Positions 15,076 to 23,979 are shown, numbered from the stretch's first letter. The stretch: 38,274 nt of DNA from Desulfocarbo sp964620595 (GCA_964620595.1 CAZUHP010000034.1:1-38274), one strand, 5' to 3'. A program made the numbers and translations. The notes: generated by a model from the letters alone, not told the origin.

Positions 15076-15501
15076 TCACGGCACGTTGATCTGCGCGTCC
15101 ATACCGAGCCAGGCGCTGACCTTGCCAGCAGAGGCTGCGGTGGAAAGGGTGTAGGTGACGTAGAGGTACCGAGCGTCCACATCGTCCGGCAGCTTCACCT
15201 TGAGCAGCGAGTCGCCAGCGCTGGGCTGAGTGACGGCCGGCCCGGTCAGGATCAGGTCGGTGGGCGGGTTGGACGCCCCGCAGTAGACTTTGGGGGTGAT
15301 GGTGCCGGTGCTGGTGGTCATGGTGAAGCTGGTGGTGCAGACGATGTTCAGCCACAAACTCCCGCCCTGGGAGTTGTAGGCGGTGTTCCCGAACGCGTCC
15401 TTGGCCGCCCCCAGGTCCAGCACGTTGGTGGACGCGGTGGCGGTGGCCGCGGTAAGGGCCTGGTCCTCGGAAAGCATCAGGTGGTAGTCCTGAATAGCCA
15501 T
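15076..15501 (-). CDS. Capsid cement protein, Bbp16-like
   Basis: 141 residues from ATG 15501, chosen because AAAGGAGGG lies just upstream; the frame extends upstream only into the capsid gene. The pattern MAIQDYHLMLSEDQALTAAT followed by STNVLDLGAAKDAFGN resembles the Bbp16 family of capsid cement proteins (Bordetella phage BPP-1), which lock HK97-type capsids from outside. The rest alternates hydrophobic residues as in a beta-barrel. It follows the major capsid gene directly, as in relatives. Confidence 0.78.
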   Translation of the reverse strand: MAIQDYHLMLSEDQALTAATATASTNVLDLGAAKDAFGNTAYNSQGGSLWLNIVCTTSFTMTTSTGTITPKVYCGASNPPTDLILTGPAVTQPSAGDSLLKVKLPDDVDARYLYVTYTLSTAASAGKVSAWLGMDAQINVP

Positions 15502-15512
15502 GGCGCCCTCCT

Positions 15513-16487
15513 TTAGCTGACCGCGGATTCGGTGTTCAAGATGGCGTCCATCTGAGACACCGGATGACCGCGGAAGGTCATGACCGGCCGCCCGAAAGCG
15601 TCCGTGAAGTTGTAGTTGACGTTGGTCTTGTCCTTGGCGTAGATGTCCAACTGCGTGAACACGTCGGAGTTGCAGTACAGGTAGGCGCCCTGGCCCCGCT
15701 GCGGCATGGCGTTGAGAGCCTGGATCACGGTGTCCACGAACCCGGCCGCAGTGGCCACGGTGGACATGTCGATGTTGCATATCCTGACGATGCTCCGCGG
15801 GTCCTTGACCGCCAGCCCCATGGAAATCTTGAAGTGATCCACCATGGCCTGGAACCAGGTGTTGGCGGTTTCGCCAGCCCAGGTCTGCTCGCCCAGGTCC
15901 TCGTGGTCCACCCCGATGTTCTTGTTGCCCTTGGGATAGATGCCGTGCGCCTTGGTTTCGCCCCATTGGACGACGTAGATGGAGGTGAGGGTGCTGGTGG
16001 AGCCGCCAGCGCTGTACACGTTGTCGTAGCTGGTGCTGTTCAGCCTGGGCGCCAGCCCCGTGAACTTCTCGGGATCGGTGGTGCTGTTGCCGTAGATGAG
16101 GGTGGAGGCGATGGTCTGGCTCATGCCCTCCAGGAAGGCGTTGACCTCGGCCTGGCGGAACTCCTCCGGGTTGGACGCGGCCTGGTACAAGGCCTTGTCC
16201 ACCACGGCGTAGTCTTCCAACATGCCCATCTGCTCAAAGGCCTGGTCCGTGGTGCTCGCGCTCTTGGCCACACCGTCATTGATCTTGCGCCAGGAACCGG
16301 TGGGCAGGCTGGAGCGGCGCACGATCTTGTGGCTGAAGGTGTCGTTGGCCTCGATCATGGGCATGTGCAGCAGCATATCGTTGGTGCGGGCCAAAACCTC
16401 GGCGATGACGGCAAGGTTGCCGTTGGGGTCGCGTCGCTTGGCCAACTCCAGCAGGGTAAGCTGGGAAGTGGTAGCGAGAGTGCTCAT
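15513..16487 (-). CDS. Major capsid protein (HK97-fold, Bbp17-like)
   Basis: 324 residues. Features of podovirus major capsid proteins include the N-terminal TLLELAKRRDPNGN, RRSSLPTGSWRKINDG, a FLEGMSQTIASTLIYGNSTT spine-helix region, and late segments ICNIDMS and RPVMTFRGHPVSQMDAIL. There is no N-terminal prohead protease site or protease fusion. It is flanked by scaffold upstream and cement downstream. A strong site (AGGAGG) precedes ATG 16487 by 8 bases. Confidence 0.9.
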   Translation of the reverse strand: MSTLATTSQLTLLELAKRRDPNGNLAVIAEVLARTNDMLLHMPMIEANDTFSHKIVRRSSLPTGSWRKINDGVAKSASTTDQAFEQMGMLEDYAVVDKALYQAASNPEEFRQAEVNAFLEGMSQTIASTLIYGNSTTDPEKFTGLAPRLNSTSYDNVYSAGGSTSTLTSIYVVQWGETKAHGIYPKGNKNIGVDHEDLGEQTWAGETANTWFQAMVDHFKISMGLAVKDPRSIVRICNIDMSTVATAAGFVDTVIQALNAMPQRGQGAYLYCNSDVFTQLDIYAKDKTNVNYNFTDAFGRPVMTFRGHPVSQMDAILNTESAVS

Positions 16488-16501
16488 GTGCTAGTCCTCC
16501 T

Positions 16502-17314
16502 CTAGGCGGACTTTTGGCGGCGAAACATGGGCTCTCCGCCAGCGGTCCGCAGTATGTCTTTGGGTGCTTCTTCGGGGAGAACCAGAGCGTCTTCGGAGAT
16601 GGCCTTGCCGATGTTGGCGAAGGCGTGAACCATCGCCGGATGATCCTTGAGGCCGGTCTGGGTGAGAACATCCACAAGGGCCTTGGTGCCAAAGGCCTCA
16701 AACCCGCGGTCTGCCAAGGCCAGGTTGGCCTCGTACTGATCGCCCCAGGTCTTCTTGAGGAACTTCCGTCCCTCCTCGGCCATGGCTTTTTGGGCCTCCA
16801 GCCCGCGCAGAATGTTGGCGTTGTGGAAGTCCACCAGCTTGTCCACCTGGGCCTGGGTGAGTCCCAGGTCCTTTGCGACAGCCTGAAAGCCCTTGACCAC
16901 CTTCTCGTCCGCAGGCACGCCCTCGGGTATGAAAACCTTGTAGTCTTCGGGCTTCTCGGGAACTCCCTCGCGCTGGGTGCGCCCTTGTTTGAGGTCTGCC
17001 AGGATTTCATCCATGGACTTGTAGCCCTGAAACTCCTCGCGATCCCTCAGGTCCTCGGGCAAGAAAGACAGGTCCAGGGTTTCGGCGGTTTCGGCCTCAC
17101 CCTCACCCTCTCCGCTGTCTCCCTCGCCGTTCTCGCTGGCCTGCCCTTCATCGGCAGGGGGCTCCTTGGCCTTTTCCGCCGGTTCGCCGGAGAAAAAGCC
17201 TTTCCGCTCTCCGCTCTCCTCGGAGGTGGAGCCGGCGGCAGTGGTGTCTTCCGAGGTTGCGGTGTCACCCTGACCCTCGGCTACGGCTTGCTGCCTTTCG
17301 GCGTCCTCGGTCAT
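16502..17314 (-). CDS. Capsid scaffolding protein
   Basis: 270 residues from ATG 17314, which has GGAGG nine bases upstream; a longer frame starts within the terminator region. The first ~90 residues are very acidic and low-complexity (Glu, Gly, Ser, Thr), followed by SFLPEDLRDREEFQGYKSMD and YKVFIPEGVPADEKV, then helices and a basic C-terminus (PMFRRQKSA), the usual plan of an internal scaffold whose basic tail binds capsid subunits. Place immediately before the major capsid gene agrees. Confidence 0.85.
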   Translation of the reverse strand: MTEDAERQQAVAEGQGDTATSEDTTAAGSTSEESGERKGFFSGEPAEKAKEPPADEGQASENGEGDSGEGEGEAETAETLDLSFLPEDLRDREEFQGYKSMDEILADLKQGRTQREGVPEKPEDYKVFIPEGVPADEKVVKGFQAVAKDLGLTQAQVDKLVDFHNANILRGLEAQKAMAEEGRKFLKKTWGDQYEANLALADRGFEAFGTKALVDVLTQTGLKDHPAMVHAFANIGKAISEDALVLPEEAPKDILRTAGGEPMFRRQKSA

Positions 17315-17351
17315 TTTGGTTCCTCCATGTCTTGGTCTTTGGCGCCAGGCA

Positions 17352-17393
17352 AAAAGGCCCCTTCCGCCCGTGTGCACACGGAAAGGGCCTTTT
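17352..17393 (-). terminator. Strong bidirectional hairpin terminator before the scaffold gene
   Basis: Positions 17352-17366 and 17379-17393 are complementary over 15 base pairs with one G-U pair; the arms begin AAAAGG and end CCTTTT, so the stem is flanked by A and T runs on both strands. The loop contains GTGTGCACAC, itself a palindrome. It lies between the Bbp19-like and scaffold genes and would limit read-through from the packaging genes unless antiterminated. Confidence 0.75.
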
Positions 17394-17413
17394 CGTCCGG
17401 CGTTGCCTCGGGG

Positions 17414-17438
17414 CCTCTTTGGTGATCAGTCAAAGAGG
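17414..17438 (-). terminator. Second hairpin after the Bbp19-like gene
   Basis: CCTCTTTG at 17414-17421 pairs perfectly with CAAAGAGG at 17431-17438 around a nine-base loop that includes TGATCA. It lies 33 bases past the stop of the Bbp19-like gene and 20 bases ahead of the stronger hairpin. No U-run follows, so it may be a stability or processing element. The gap 17315-17470 holds these two hairpins; no clear promoter for the scaffold-capsid unit was found. Confidence 0.4.
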
Positions 17439-17470
17439 TGGTCCCTTGGAGCCTGTATTTGTCCGACCGC

Positions 17471-17815
17471 CTAGGATTGCTGCAAGGCGGCCTTTTTCAT
17501 CCGCAGCACCTTCCTTATCCCCTGAATTTCCAGCTGGCGCAGGCCCTTCATGGTGGCCATGTCCATGAGCTCCAGAAGTTCGATGCCCACGCTGCGCCGG
17601 CCCTTCATCCAGATGTCCCGGCTGTTGCCGTGGAACACTTCCAGCAGCACGCCGGTTCTCTGCATGAGCCAGTAAAACACCCGCTCGCCTTCCGGGGTGC
17701 TGAATACGGTCTTGATGTCCCGCAGGAGTTCCGCGTCCATCTCCTCGCGCAGGGCCCGGATTTCCTCGGCCTGCTTGGTTTCTTCCAGCAGCAGGGTGCT
17801 CTGAAAATCAGCCAT
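17471..17815 (-). CDS. Bbp19-like phage protein
   Basis: 114 residues. The core TVFSTPEGERVFYWLMQRTG and the later GRRSVGIELLELM match the small Bbp19-type family found next to portal and scaffold genes in BPP-1-like phages. It is helical and charged with no membrane segment; function is not established, but the fixed position suggests head assembly. Its start overlaps the end of the glycosyltransferase gene by eight bases. Confidence 0.75.
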   Translation of the reverse strand: MADFQSTLLLEETKQAEEIRALREEMDAELLRDIKTVFSTPEGERVFYWLMQRTGVLLEVFHGNSRDIWMKGRRSVGIELLELMDMATMKGLRQLEIQGIRKVLRMKKAALQQS

Positions 17816-18995
17816 GGGCCAGCTCCAACCTCCTGGACTCCTCGCGCCAGGCTAATCCGGCCTCTTGCAGGTTGACTTCCGCCTCGGCCAGCAGCATCTG
17901 GTGAAACTTGGGGTCGATCTTGTCCATCACGCCATGCCGAAGGAGCGCCCAGGCTGCGGCCCCCTCCTTGATCTGGATCATGGCTATGCGGTACAGGGCG
18001 GCCGCGTACCGGTCCCAGGTCAGGTTGTAGTTGAACCTGAACGCCTGGCTCCTGGGGTCTTTGAGAAACGCCTCGAAAACGCGCACGAACAGCTTTGACC
18101 CGTTGAGGCACAGGTCCATTCGGTTCTTCATGAACCCGTAGTCGCTCAGGGCAAGGGCAAGGTCGCCGTTGTTGGGGCTTTTCTTGAGCCCGTATTCGAG
18201 CCACTTCTCTATCAACTCGTTGTCTTCGAGGTTGAAGGCGTTCTGGACCATGGCGAAATAGACGCTGTCGTTGAACGAGCTGGTCCCTTCTGCGCCATTG
18301 ATGTAGGCCTCGCCGTGCTTCAGCGCCTTACGGTTCTCGCCCAGCATGCCGTAAAGCTGGCACAGGTAGAGATGCGCTTCGCTGTCTTCCGGGTTCTCGT
18401 TGATCCGGCGCATCAGAAGCTGGCGCCTGGGCTCCATCTTCTTGCGAAGCTCGGCCATGGGCAGGTCATAGCCATCGTGCCGCACCTTGACCAGATGGCA
18501 CCAGTCCACCTGTTGGCCATCAAGCACCAGGCGGTTATGCACGATATCCTCGTAGCGGCCCTTGCCGGTGCGGAAAAAGCGGATGGAGTTGTTGCCGCAC
18601 ACCACCTTGCCGCCGCGCTCATCGGTCAGCCAGCAGGCCACCCCTACGCAGGCCTCGTTCACGCTGCCCAGCCATTCCTTGAATATCTCGGGAGCGCAGG
18701 AGATCTCCAGCCATTCATCCGCGTCGATCACCAGAATCCAGTCGCCCGTGGCCAAAGCCAGGCTCTGGTTGCGGTGCTTGGAGAAGTTGTTTTCCCAGGG
18801 GTGAAATTCCATCACCACGGCAACGTCCGGGTTCTCCCGGGCCCACTCCTCCACGATTGCTGGGGTTGAGTCGGTGGACCCGGTGTCAACCACGCATAGC
18901 TGGGCCGCCACGCCTTCAAGAGACTTCAGGCAGCGCGGGAGTTTTTTCTCCTCGTTCTTGACCATCATGCAAACCGACAAGCGGGTGTCAGCCAC
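17808..18995 (-). CDS. Family 2 glycosyltransferase with helical-repeat C-terminus
   Basis: 395 residues from GTG 18995, the first codon able to start without losing the domain. Residues 1-~95 are a classic GT-A fold: LSVCMMVKNEEKKLPRCLKS, CVVDTGSTDST, RNQSLALATGDWILVIDADE, with DAD as the DxD metal/nucleotide-sugar motif. The second half has TPR-like helices (DSEAHLYLCQLYGMLGENRK). Enzymes of this type transfer a sugar from a nucleotide donor; target unknown. It overlaps the portal gene by eight bases and the Bbp19-like gene by eight bases, so it is made with the head proteins. Virion glycosylation or modification of host surface sugars are both possible. Confidence 0.85.
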   Translation of the reverse strand: MADTRLSVCMMVKNEEKKLPRCLKSLEGVAAQLCVVDTGSTDSTPAIVEEWARENPDVAVVMEFHPWENNFSKHRNQSLALATGDWILVIDADEWLEISCAPEIFKEWLGSVNEACVGVACWLTDERGGKVVCGNNSIRFFRTGKGRYEDIVHNRLVLDGQQVDWCHLVKVRHDGYDLPMAELRKKMEPRRQLLMRRINENPEDSEAHLYLCQLYGMLGENRKALKHGEAYINGAEGTSSFNDSVYFAMVQNAFNLEDNELIEKWLEYGLKKSPNNGDLALALSDYGFMKNRMDLCLNGSKLFVRVFEAFLKDPRSQAFRFNYNLTWDRYAAALYRIAMIQIKEGAAAWALLRHGVMDKIDPKFHQMLLAEAEVNLQEAGLAWREESRRLELAHG

Positions 18996-20679
18996 CTAGT
19001 CCCTCCAGCATCCCTTTAAGCTCCTCAAGCGCCGAGCCCTCTTTGGGCACCGTTTCGGCCAGGGTCTGGCCCGTGCGGGCCATTTGCTCGGCTTGCTGGG
19101 CCGCCAGGGCGGCCTGCTCCTGTCGGCGGGCCTCTGCCTCCGCCTGGGCGCGCTGCTTGCGTATCTCGGCCACCTCGTCGTCCGGACGGATAACGCCCAC
19201 GGGTGCCAGCACCGCCTCGCCGTACTCATCAATGCTCTGATCGGCGTCCAGCTTGTCGGCGGCCGCGGGAATTATCTCGCTGATGACCTTGACGTAGTTG
19301 GCCACCGCGTCGATGCTCTGGGTGGCGGCCAGCTTCTGCGCCTGGGCCAGTGTGGACAGGAACCGCCAGCGCAGTTCTTTGCCCTCCAGTTCCTGGGGAG
19401 GCGGTGGAAACGCGCCGCGCCGCGCTAGGATCGCATACACCCGCTCCAGGGTGGTTTGCAGGTCGTCCACCAGCCGCTCAACCACCGGCCCCAACAGGAG
19501 CAGTTTCTCATGCATGCGGCCGCGGATGAACTCCGCAGTCACGTTCTTGCCGTTGTCCAACTGGTCCAGCATCATGAACAGGTCGTTGTACATGCCTATG
19601 CGAATTTGCTGCTGCACTGCCTCTATCTGGAGGGCGAAACCCCGCAGGTCCGGCTGGGACTGAAACAGGGGATGAATCAATCCGGGCTTATCACCCACGT
19701 AGGGATTCTGGCCGCCCGGCAGAAGGTTCAGGTTTTCGCCGTACCCGCCCGGAACCGCCATGGGCGGGTTGGCCTGCTTGTGCAGTTGCATGAGCAGGAC
19801 CTTTTTCATTTCCTGCAGCATCTTGCAGTCGGGCAGGACCTCATAACCGGGTCCACGGCCCCACACGTCGGCGCCGGTGGTGGCCCACCGAGCGCAATGG
19901 ATGGGGTTCTCCTGAAACCCGCTTTCCTCCAGGATGTTGCCCTTGCTGGCCTCGTCCTCCTCGAAATAGATGGAGGCCCAGGGCATGTTGAGCTTGTCCA
20001 TCCTTTCCGGGTCCCGCAGTTTGCGGGGCTCGATAACATGAATCACCTTGATCATCTGCCAGCGGCCGGAGCCAGTGTTTTGATTGACCAGCTTCTTGGC
20101 GTTCTCGCTGAGGCGGTCACCCCAGCGCTGATAGGCCACCTTGGCCCGTATCCATAGCCGGCGGTAGAGTGTATCTACCGCGCCATCCGGGCCCTCGCAG
20201 ATGAAGTACGAACCGATGGTCAGGGGGACAAAGCGGAAGTATTTTTGCGGGTGCTCCTCGCTGATGGTGCACGCAGTGCCGAACGGGCCCAGCTCGGCGT
20301 ACTTTCCGGCCTGGGCTTGGTAAAAATTGGACTTGTCCAGGGCCGAGTACATGATCTCCTCGACCTTGCCAACAAACTCCTTGGCCGGGCCCCATTCCAA
20401 CAGGTCCTGGTCGTCCAACTCCGGCTTGAACCATCGCCTGGCGGGTGAGCACAGGCCACTTCGCAGGCCGTTGGCCAGTATTCGGGCCGCGTAGATGGGG
20501 GTGGCGTCCACGATCTTGTCCATGCGGAGGTCGCCTCGGTTGGGCTGGTCCGTTTCCTCGAACATCCCTCGCATGGGCATGATGTAGTCGCGGATGTCTT
20601 TCCAGACGGTTTTCCAGACCTGTTGCTCTGTTTCCAGAGCCTTCATCCGGTCCAGGTGCTTTTCAAGCCGATTTGCCAC
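18988..20679 (-). CDS. Portal protein (head-tail connector)
   Basis: 563 residues from GTG 20679 with AAGGTAGG upstream. Family signatures of T7/BPP-1-like portals: ETEQQVWKTVWKDIRDYIMP, ARILANGLRSGLCSPARRWF, GTACTISEEHP, RRLWIRAKVAYQRWGD, and a C-terminal Gln/Ala-rich helix that forms the barrel. Twelve copies are expected at one capsid vertex as the DNA gate. It lies after terminase and before scaffold, as is usual. Confidence 0.92.
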   Translation of the reverse strand: MANRLEKHLDRMKALETEQQVWKTVWKDIRDYIMPMRGMFEETDQPNRGDLRMDKIVDATPIYAARILANGLRSGLCSPARRWFKPELDDQDLLEWGPAKEFVGKVEEIMYSALDKSNFYQAQAGKYAELGPFGTACTISEEHPQKYFRFVPLTIGSYFICEGPDGAVDTLYRRLWIRAKVAYQRWGDRLSENAKKLVNQNTGSGRWQMIKVIHVIEPRKLRDPERMDKLNMPWASIYFEEDEASKGNILEESGFQENPIHCARWATTGADVWGRGPGYEVLPDCKMLQEMKKVLLMQLHKQANPPMAVPGGYGENLNLLPGGQNPYVGDKPGLIHPLFQSQPDLRGFALQIEAVQQQIRIGMYNDLFMMLDQLDNGKNVTAEFIRGRMHEKLLLLGPVVERLVDDLQTTLERVYAILARRGAFPPPPQELEGKELRWRFLSTLAQAQKLAATQSIDAVANYVKVISEIIPAAADKLDADQSIDEYGEAVLAPVGVIRPDDEVAEIRKQRAQAEAEARRQEQAALAAQQAEQMARTGQTLAETVPKEGSALEELKGMLEGLGG

Positions 20680-20691
20680 CGATACCTACCT

Positions 20692-21270
20692 TCAGGCCCG
20701 CGCGCTCGCACCGCTCTTGGAGCTGCCGCCCAGTTTCCGTTTCAAGACCTTGGCCGCCTCCATGTCCGCGCCCCGGCCGCCGGTCAGGTTGAGGTTCGAC
20801 CGGCCCAGGCTGGCCAGTCTGCGCCGGCGCTCCTCCTTGGCCTTGGCCGCAGCCTCAGCCTCGGCCTGCTGCTTGGCGAGCTTGGCGTAGTACGCGGTGC
20901 GCTGCGCCTCGGCCCGGGCCATGGCCTCCTTCATTTGCCGCATGTAGTCCTCTTGCATAGCGTAGGCACGCATCTGGGCCTCATGGGCTTCCCGAGCCGC
21001 AGCCTCGGCCTGCTGTTGTTCAAGGTATGCCTGATAGCCTGCCTCGCTTTGATGGAATCCCTCGTCTACCGTGTCAATCCGCCACTTGCTCTGATCCTCG
21101 ATGTCGTCATAGTTGGTGATGTAGTAGTTGGTGCCTCCATACCAGAAGTGATAGTTGGGGTCCTTGGCCCAAGATTGGCCCTGGTCCCAACTGGTATAGT
21201 CCGAATCAATCCATCTCACCCGCTCTTTCCAGGGCGGGGTGGGTGGAGCAGAGGGGCCGCCGCCTCCCAT
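20692..21270 (-). CDS. Coiled-coil structural-module protein, unknown
   Basis: 192 residues. The N-terminal ~70 residues are aromatic-rich (YHFWYGGTNYYITNYDD), followed by a long Ala/Glu/Gln coiled coil (residues about 80-160) and a basic Gly/Ser-rich tail. No family is recognised. A good ribosome binding site (AGGAGGTAGG) precedes ATG 21270. Similar small proteins between terminase and portal exist in related phages; a packaged or portal-associated role is a guess. Confidence 0.6.
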   Translation of the reverse strand: MGGGGPSAPPTPPWKERVRWIDSDYTSWDQGQSWAKDPNYHFWYGGTNYYITNYDDIEDQSKWRIDTVDEGFHQSEAGYQAYLEQQQAEAAAREAHEAQMRAYAMQEDYMRQMKEAMARAEAQRTAYYAKLAKQQAEAEAAAKAKEERRRRLASLGRSNLNLTGGRGADMEAAKVLKRKLGGSSKSGASARA

Positions 21271-21273
21271 AAC

Positions 21274-21816
21274 CTACCTCCTGTTACCGTCGGCCCATTC
21301 ATCGCGGGTTATCGCGAGAACGGTTGAATCGTAAAGCTTGCCGTCAAACACCTTGGCCAAGGGCAACCGGCCTGTGACGGTGAACCCGGCCTTGCGGGCC
21401 ACCGCGGTGATCGCGCGATTCTCGCAACAATGTTCGGTGTAAACCACGTCCAGGTCCAGCTCGCGAAAAGCCAGGTTGATCAACGCCCTGGTGGCCGCCA
21501 CTGCGCCGAATACGTGCCTGCTCAGCTTGCAGTACCCATGCAGCCACGCGCTCCGGCATGCGCTCCGGTGCGGCACGATCTGGGTCAGGTACACACACCC
21601 CTGCCAGCCGCCATCTCCCTCCACGCTGTAAAACCGACTGTCTGGGGCTGCAGCCAGAGTCATGTAGCGCTCAAATGCGTGGGGCCGCCACTCATCAGGT
21701 ATGGCAAACGGCCAGGATCGCATCAGCTCAACCAGGGGGCCAATGTGCTCCACCAAAAACGGCGTCAGGCAGGCGTCCTTGAAGCTCAGCGGTATGGGCG
21801 GCCCAGAATACATCAT
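21274..21816 (-). CDS. GNAT-family acetyltransferase
   Basis: 180 residues from ATG 21816, overlapping the TerL stop as ATGA. The fold is GNAT: a substrate half with the predicted strand GGWQGCVYLTQIV, a central region (SRHVFGAVAATRALINLAF) where the acetyl-CoA loop lies, and the C-terminal signature ENRAITAVARKAGFTVTGRL as in RimJ/RimL-type enzymes. It would transfer acetyl from acetyl-CoA to an amine; the target is unknown. Its place between TerL and portal, translationally coupled, points to modification of a virion or host protein late in infection. Confidence 0.8.
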   Translation of the reverse strand: MMYSGPPIPLSFKDACLTPFLVEHIGPLVELMRSWPFAIPDEWRPHAFERYMTLAAAPDSRFYSVEGDGGWQGCVYLTQIVPHRSACRSAWLHGYCKLSRHVFGAVAATRALINLAFRELDLDVVYTEHCCENRAITAVARKAGFTVTGRLPLAKVFDGKLYDSTVLAITRDEWADGNRR

Positions 21817-23354
21817 TGGCGGGGCATCCCCTGCAGCGGGTTGTAGTCGGTCCGGGCGAAACTCTTGGCCACAGGTGCCTTGGGCATGGGCGGCCCGGCC
21901 TTCATCTCTGGGTCCTTGATCCGGGACAGGCAATCCAACATGTCATCGTGAACACCAACTGGGAATGCGAGATACTCCTCGTCAATGAATTCCTGGGTGA
22001 GGTCGTGTTGGCGCTTCTCGCGGTCGATGTAGAGGCAGCGCACGGGCAGGAACAGCTTGCCCTGCTCAAAGTCCGGGATCAGGCGTCGGATACGGTCCAA
22101 CTTGGGCATGGGCCCGCCCAAACCGACAATCTCAAAGCGGTAGTTTTCTTGTTCCTGGCGATATCTGATGTGCTCAATGTCGGCCATCATACCGTACTGC
22201 TCATAGCCCACCCGGACCACGCGGGCCTCTTGGGTGTGATACTTCCGGTGCAGGCCGATCAGCGCGTCGGCGCGTTCGGTGAGGTTCAGGCGGTCCCGAA
22301 CGCCGTCAATCACGTAGGTATTGCCGTCAGGCGCCAAGCCCACCACCCACATGCTGGTGTAGTCGTTCTCTTTCTTCTTCTCGCGGGCCGGGTCCACCAG
22401 GATGTACAAGTTCCAGCCGCCCCAGTTCTTGGGAGTCCAGAATTGCAGCCAGCCGCGCTTGAAACCCTGCACCTCATCGGCCTTGGGGTCCTGAAGCATC
22501 TGGCAGCCAAAGGTGTACGGGCCCATATCGCGCCGCTTCTCGGCCAGTACCTCTCGGCTCAGGAGCACGGGCTCACCATCCACCCGGCCGTCGATTGTGG
22601 CGGGATATATCCGGGGCTTTGCGGCGCCGCGGGCGATTATCTCCCGATAGGTGTCGTTGTAGTGGTAGCGAGTGCCTATATAGCGCTTGGCGCCGCCCTC
22701 AGAGCCCAAGTTGAGGCTCAGCTCCCACGCCTCGGTGGTGCGGCGTATTTGATCCGGGGTGTACACACTCTCGCGGGTCACCACGTCGTCATACACGATC
22801 AGCTTGTAATGCCGACTGGTGGGCTGGCCGTCCACCAAGCCGTAGGCCTCAATCGTGGACTCCTTGGGGTTCCCCTTGCGCCGGACGATGAAGCCCTCGC
22901 TCTCGGTCCACTTGGGCGACTCCTTGCGCGGGTCGGCATAGAGCACATCGGGGTAGACCTCTTTCAGGAGATCGTTGCTCTCGAACTCCCGCTTGATCTG
23001 GCGGAGGAATCCCGTGGCGATCGGTCGGGTGTGGCTGAATATGCCTACCGTTATCTCGGGATTGCACAGGATGTCCTGGATGGTCTTGCCGAAGGTGATG
23101 ATGGTGCTCTTGTAGTGCTCCCGCGCCCACAGGTCCAGGTAGCCATTGGGCTCCATCTGGACCTCGCGGCAACGCTCAAACAGCCATTCCCGATCCACGT
23201 CCTTGCGGCTGAGTAGGTAGACCAACAAGAAAAACAAGTCCCGCCGGCCAAGCGCCGCCATAGCCGCCTTGACCTCCTCGGGACCCGCGCTCTCCGCCTC
23301 GCGCAGCATCTCGGCGTAGAATGCGTGGGCGTCACTCCTGCCGGTAAACCTCAT
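21813..23354 (-). CDS. Terminase large subunit
   Basis: 513 residues. ATPase half: a Walker A-like AREHYKST at 77-84, Walker B LIVYDD at 185-190. Nuclease half: LVDPAREKKKENDYTSM and HDDMLDCLSRI supply the acidic residues of the RNase H-like fold. The enzyme pumps DNA into the procapsid and cuts concatemers. The start overlaps the TerS gene by 23 bases. The Walker A lacks the classical GKT/S order, as is common in phage terminases. Confidence 0.92.
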   Translation of the reverse strand: MRFTGRSDAHAFYAEMLREAESAGPEEVKAAMAALGRRDLFFLLVYLLSRKDVDREWLFERCREVQMEPNGYLDLWAREHYKSTIITFGKTIQDILCNPEITVGIFSHTRPIATGFLRQIKREFESNDLLKEVYPDVLYADPRKESPKWTESEGFIVRRKGNPKESTIEAYGLVDGQPTSRHYKLIVYDDVVTRESVYTPDQIRRTTEAWELSLNLGSEGGAKRYIGTRYHYNDTYREIIARGAAKPRIYPATIDGRVDGEPVLLSREVLAEKRRDMGPYTFGCQMLQDPKADEVQGFKRGWLQFWTPKNWGGWNLYILVDPAREKKKENDYTSMWVVGLAPDGNTYVIDGVRDRLNLTERADALIGLHRKYHTQEARVVRVGYEQYGMMADIEHIRYRQEQENYRFEIVGLGGPMPKLDRIRRLIPDFEQGKLFLPVRCLYIDREKRQHDLTQEFIDEEYLAFPVGVHDDMLDCLSRIKDPEMKAGPPMPKAPVAKSFARTDYNPLQGMPRQ

Positions 23355-23892
23355 CCAGCTTCTCCTTGAGCGCAGCGCTCATCTTGTGCTCAACCTGGAT
23401 CGGACCACCGTCTTCACCGGTGTGCTGGACCTTGTTGTACAGGCCCAGGTACTTGCCCAATCGCTCCAAGCTGGCGCCCTTGGAACACAGGCGCACCTTG
23501 GTCTTCACCCCGCCGCCGGGAATCTCAATGACCTCGATGCCCGCCACAGCGGCGGCTTGGTCGGAGTCCAGGGCGTTGATCGGCTTAAGGGTGTTTTTTT
23601 CGGTGAACAGGCAGCGGGGGTCAAAAAAAGCGATACGCGCCTCCTCCTTGAGCACGCGCTCTGCGGTGACCTCGGCTTTTTCGGAGATCCTGACGATGCC
23701 TGCTTCTACCGCGGCTCGAACGTGGGGCTTGGCGAGCAAGATTGAAGCGTAGACGCGGGCGCTTCTGGGACTGTAGCCCGCCTTGATCGCCGCGGCGGTG
23801 CCGTCCCTCTCAATCAGGTAATGCTCAACGAACGCACGCTGTTTCGCCGTGAGGACTTGACGTTTCTTCTTGGCCTTTTTGGTCGCCGCCAT
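23332..23892 (-). CDS. Terminase small subunit (Terminase_2 type)
   Basis: 186 residues. After a Lys-rich start, LTAKQRAFVEHYLIERDGTA then AAIKAGYSPRSARVYASILL is the N-terminal DNA-binding HTH of this family; later residues form the oligomerisation and TerL-binding part. It recognises phage DNA and loads TerL. It is the first gene after the intergenic region 23893-24032 and so begins the late operon. Confidence 0.9.
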   Translation of the reverse strand: MAATKKAKKKRQVLTAKQRAFVEHYLIERDGTAAAIKAGYSPRSARVYASILLAKPHVRAAVEAGIVRISEKAEVTAERVLKEEARIAFFDPRCLFTEKNTLKPINALDSDQAAAVAGIEVIEIPGGGVKTKVRLCSKGASLERLGKYLGLYNKVQHTGEDGGPIQVEHKMSAALKEKLDEVYRQE

Positions 23893-23953
23893 AAGGGCCG
23901 CCCCTTCCGGCTGGTTCTGCGCCTGCTATAGCTTGGCACAAAAAAACAACCGT

Positions 23954-23979
23954 AAAAAGCGCTATATATAGCGCCTTTT
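23954..23979 (-). terminator. Palindromic terminator between early and late operons
   Basis: A perfect 16-bp palindrome, GCGCTATATATAGCGC at 23959-23974, is flanked by A-rich bases on one side and CTTTT on the other; read on the - strand the stem is followed by TTTTT. It lies between the Fis-type HTH gene and terS, so it would end the early transcript or act as the point where antitermination allows late expression. The TATA-rich centre also makes an operator possible. Confidence 0.6.

Noticed and set aside
21816..23216. Long + strand open frame opposite terL (466 codons)
   Set aside because: Antisense shadow of a well-supported terminase gene; no ribosome binding site and unnatural composition. 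GC-rich third positions create such frames.
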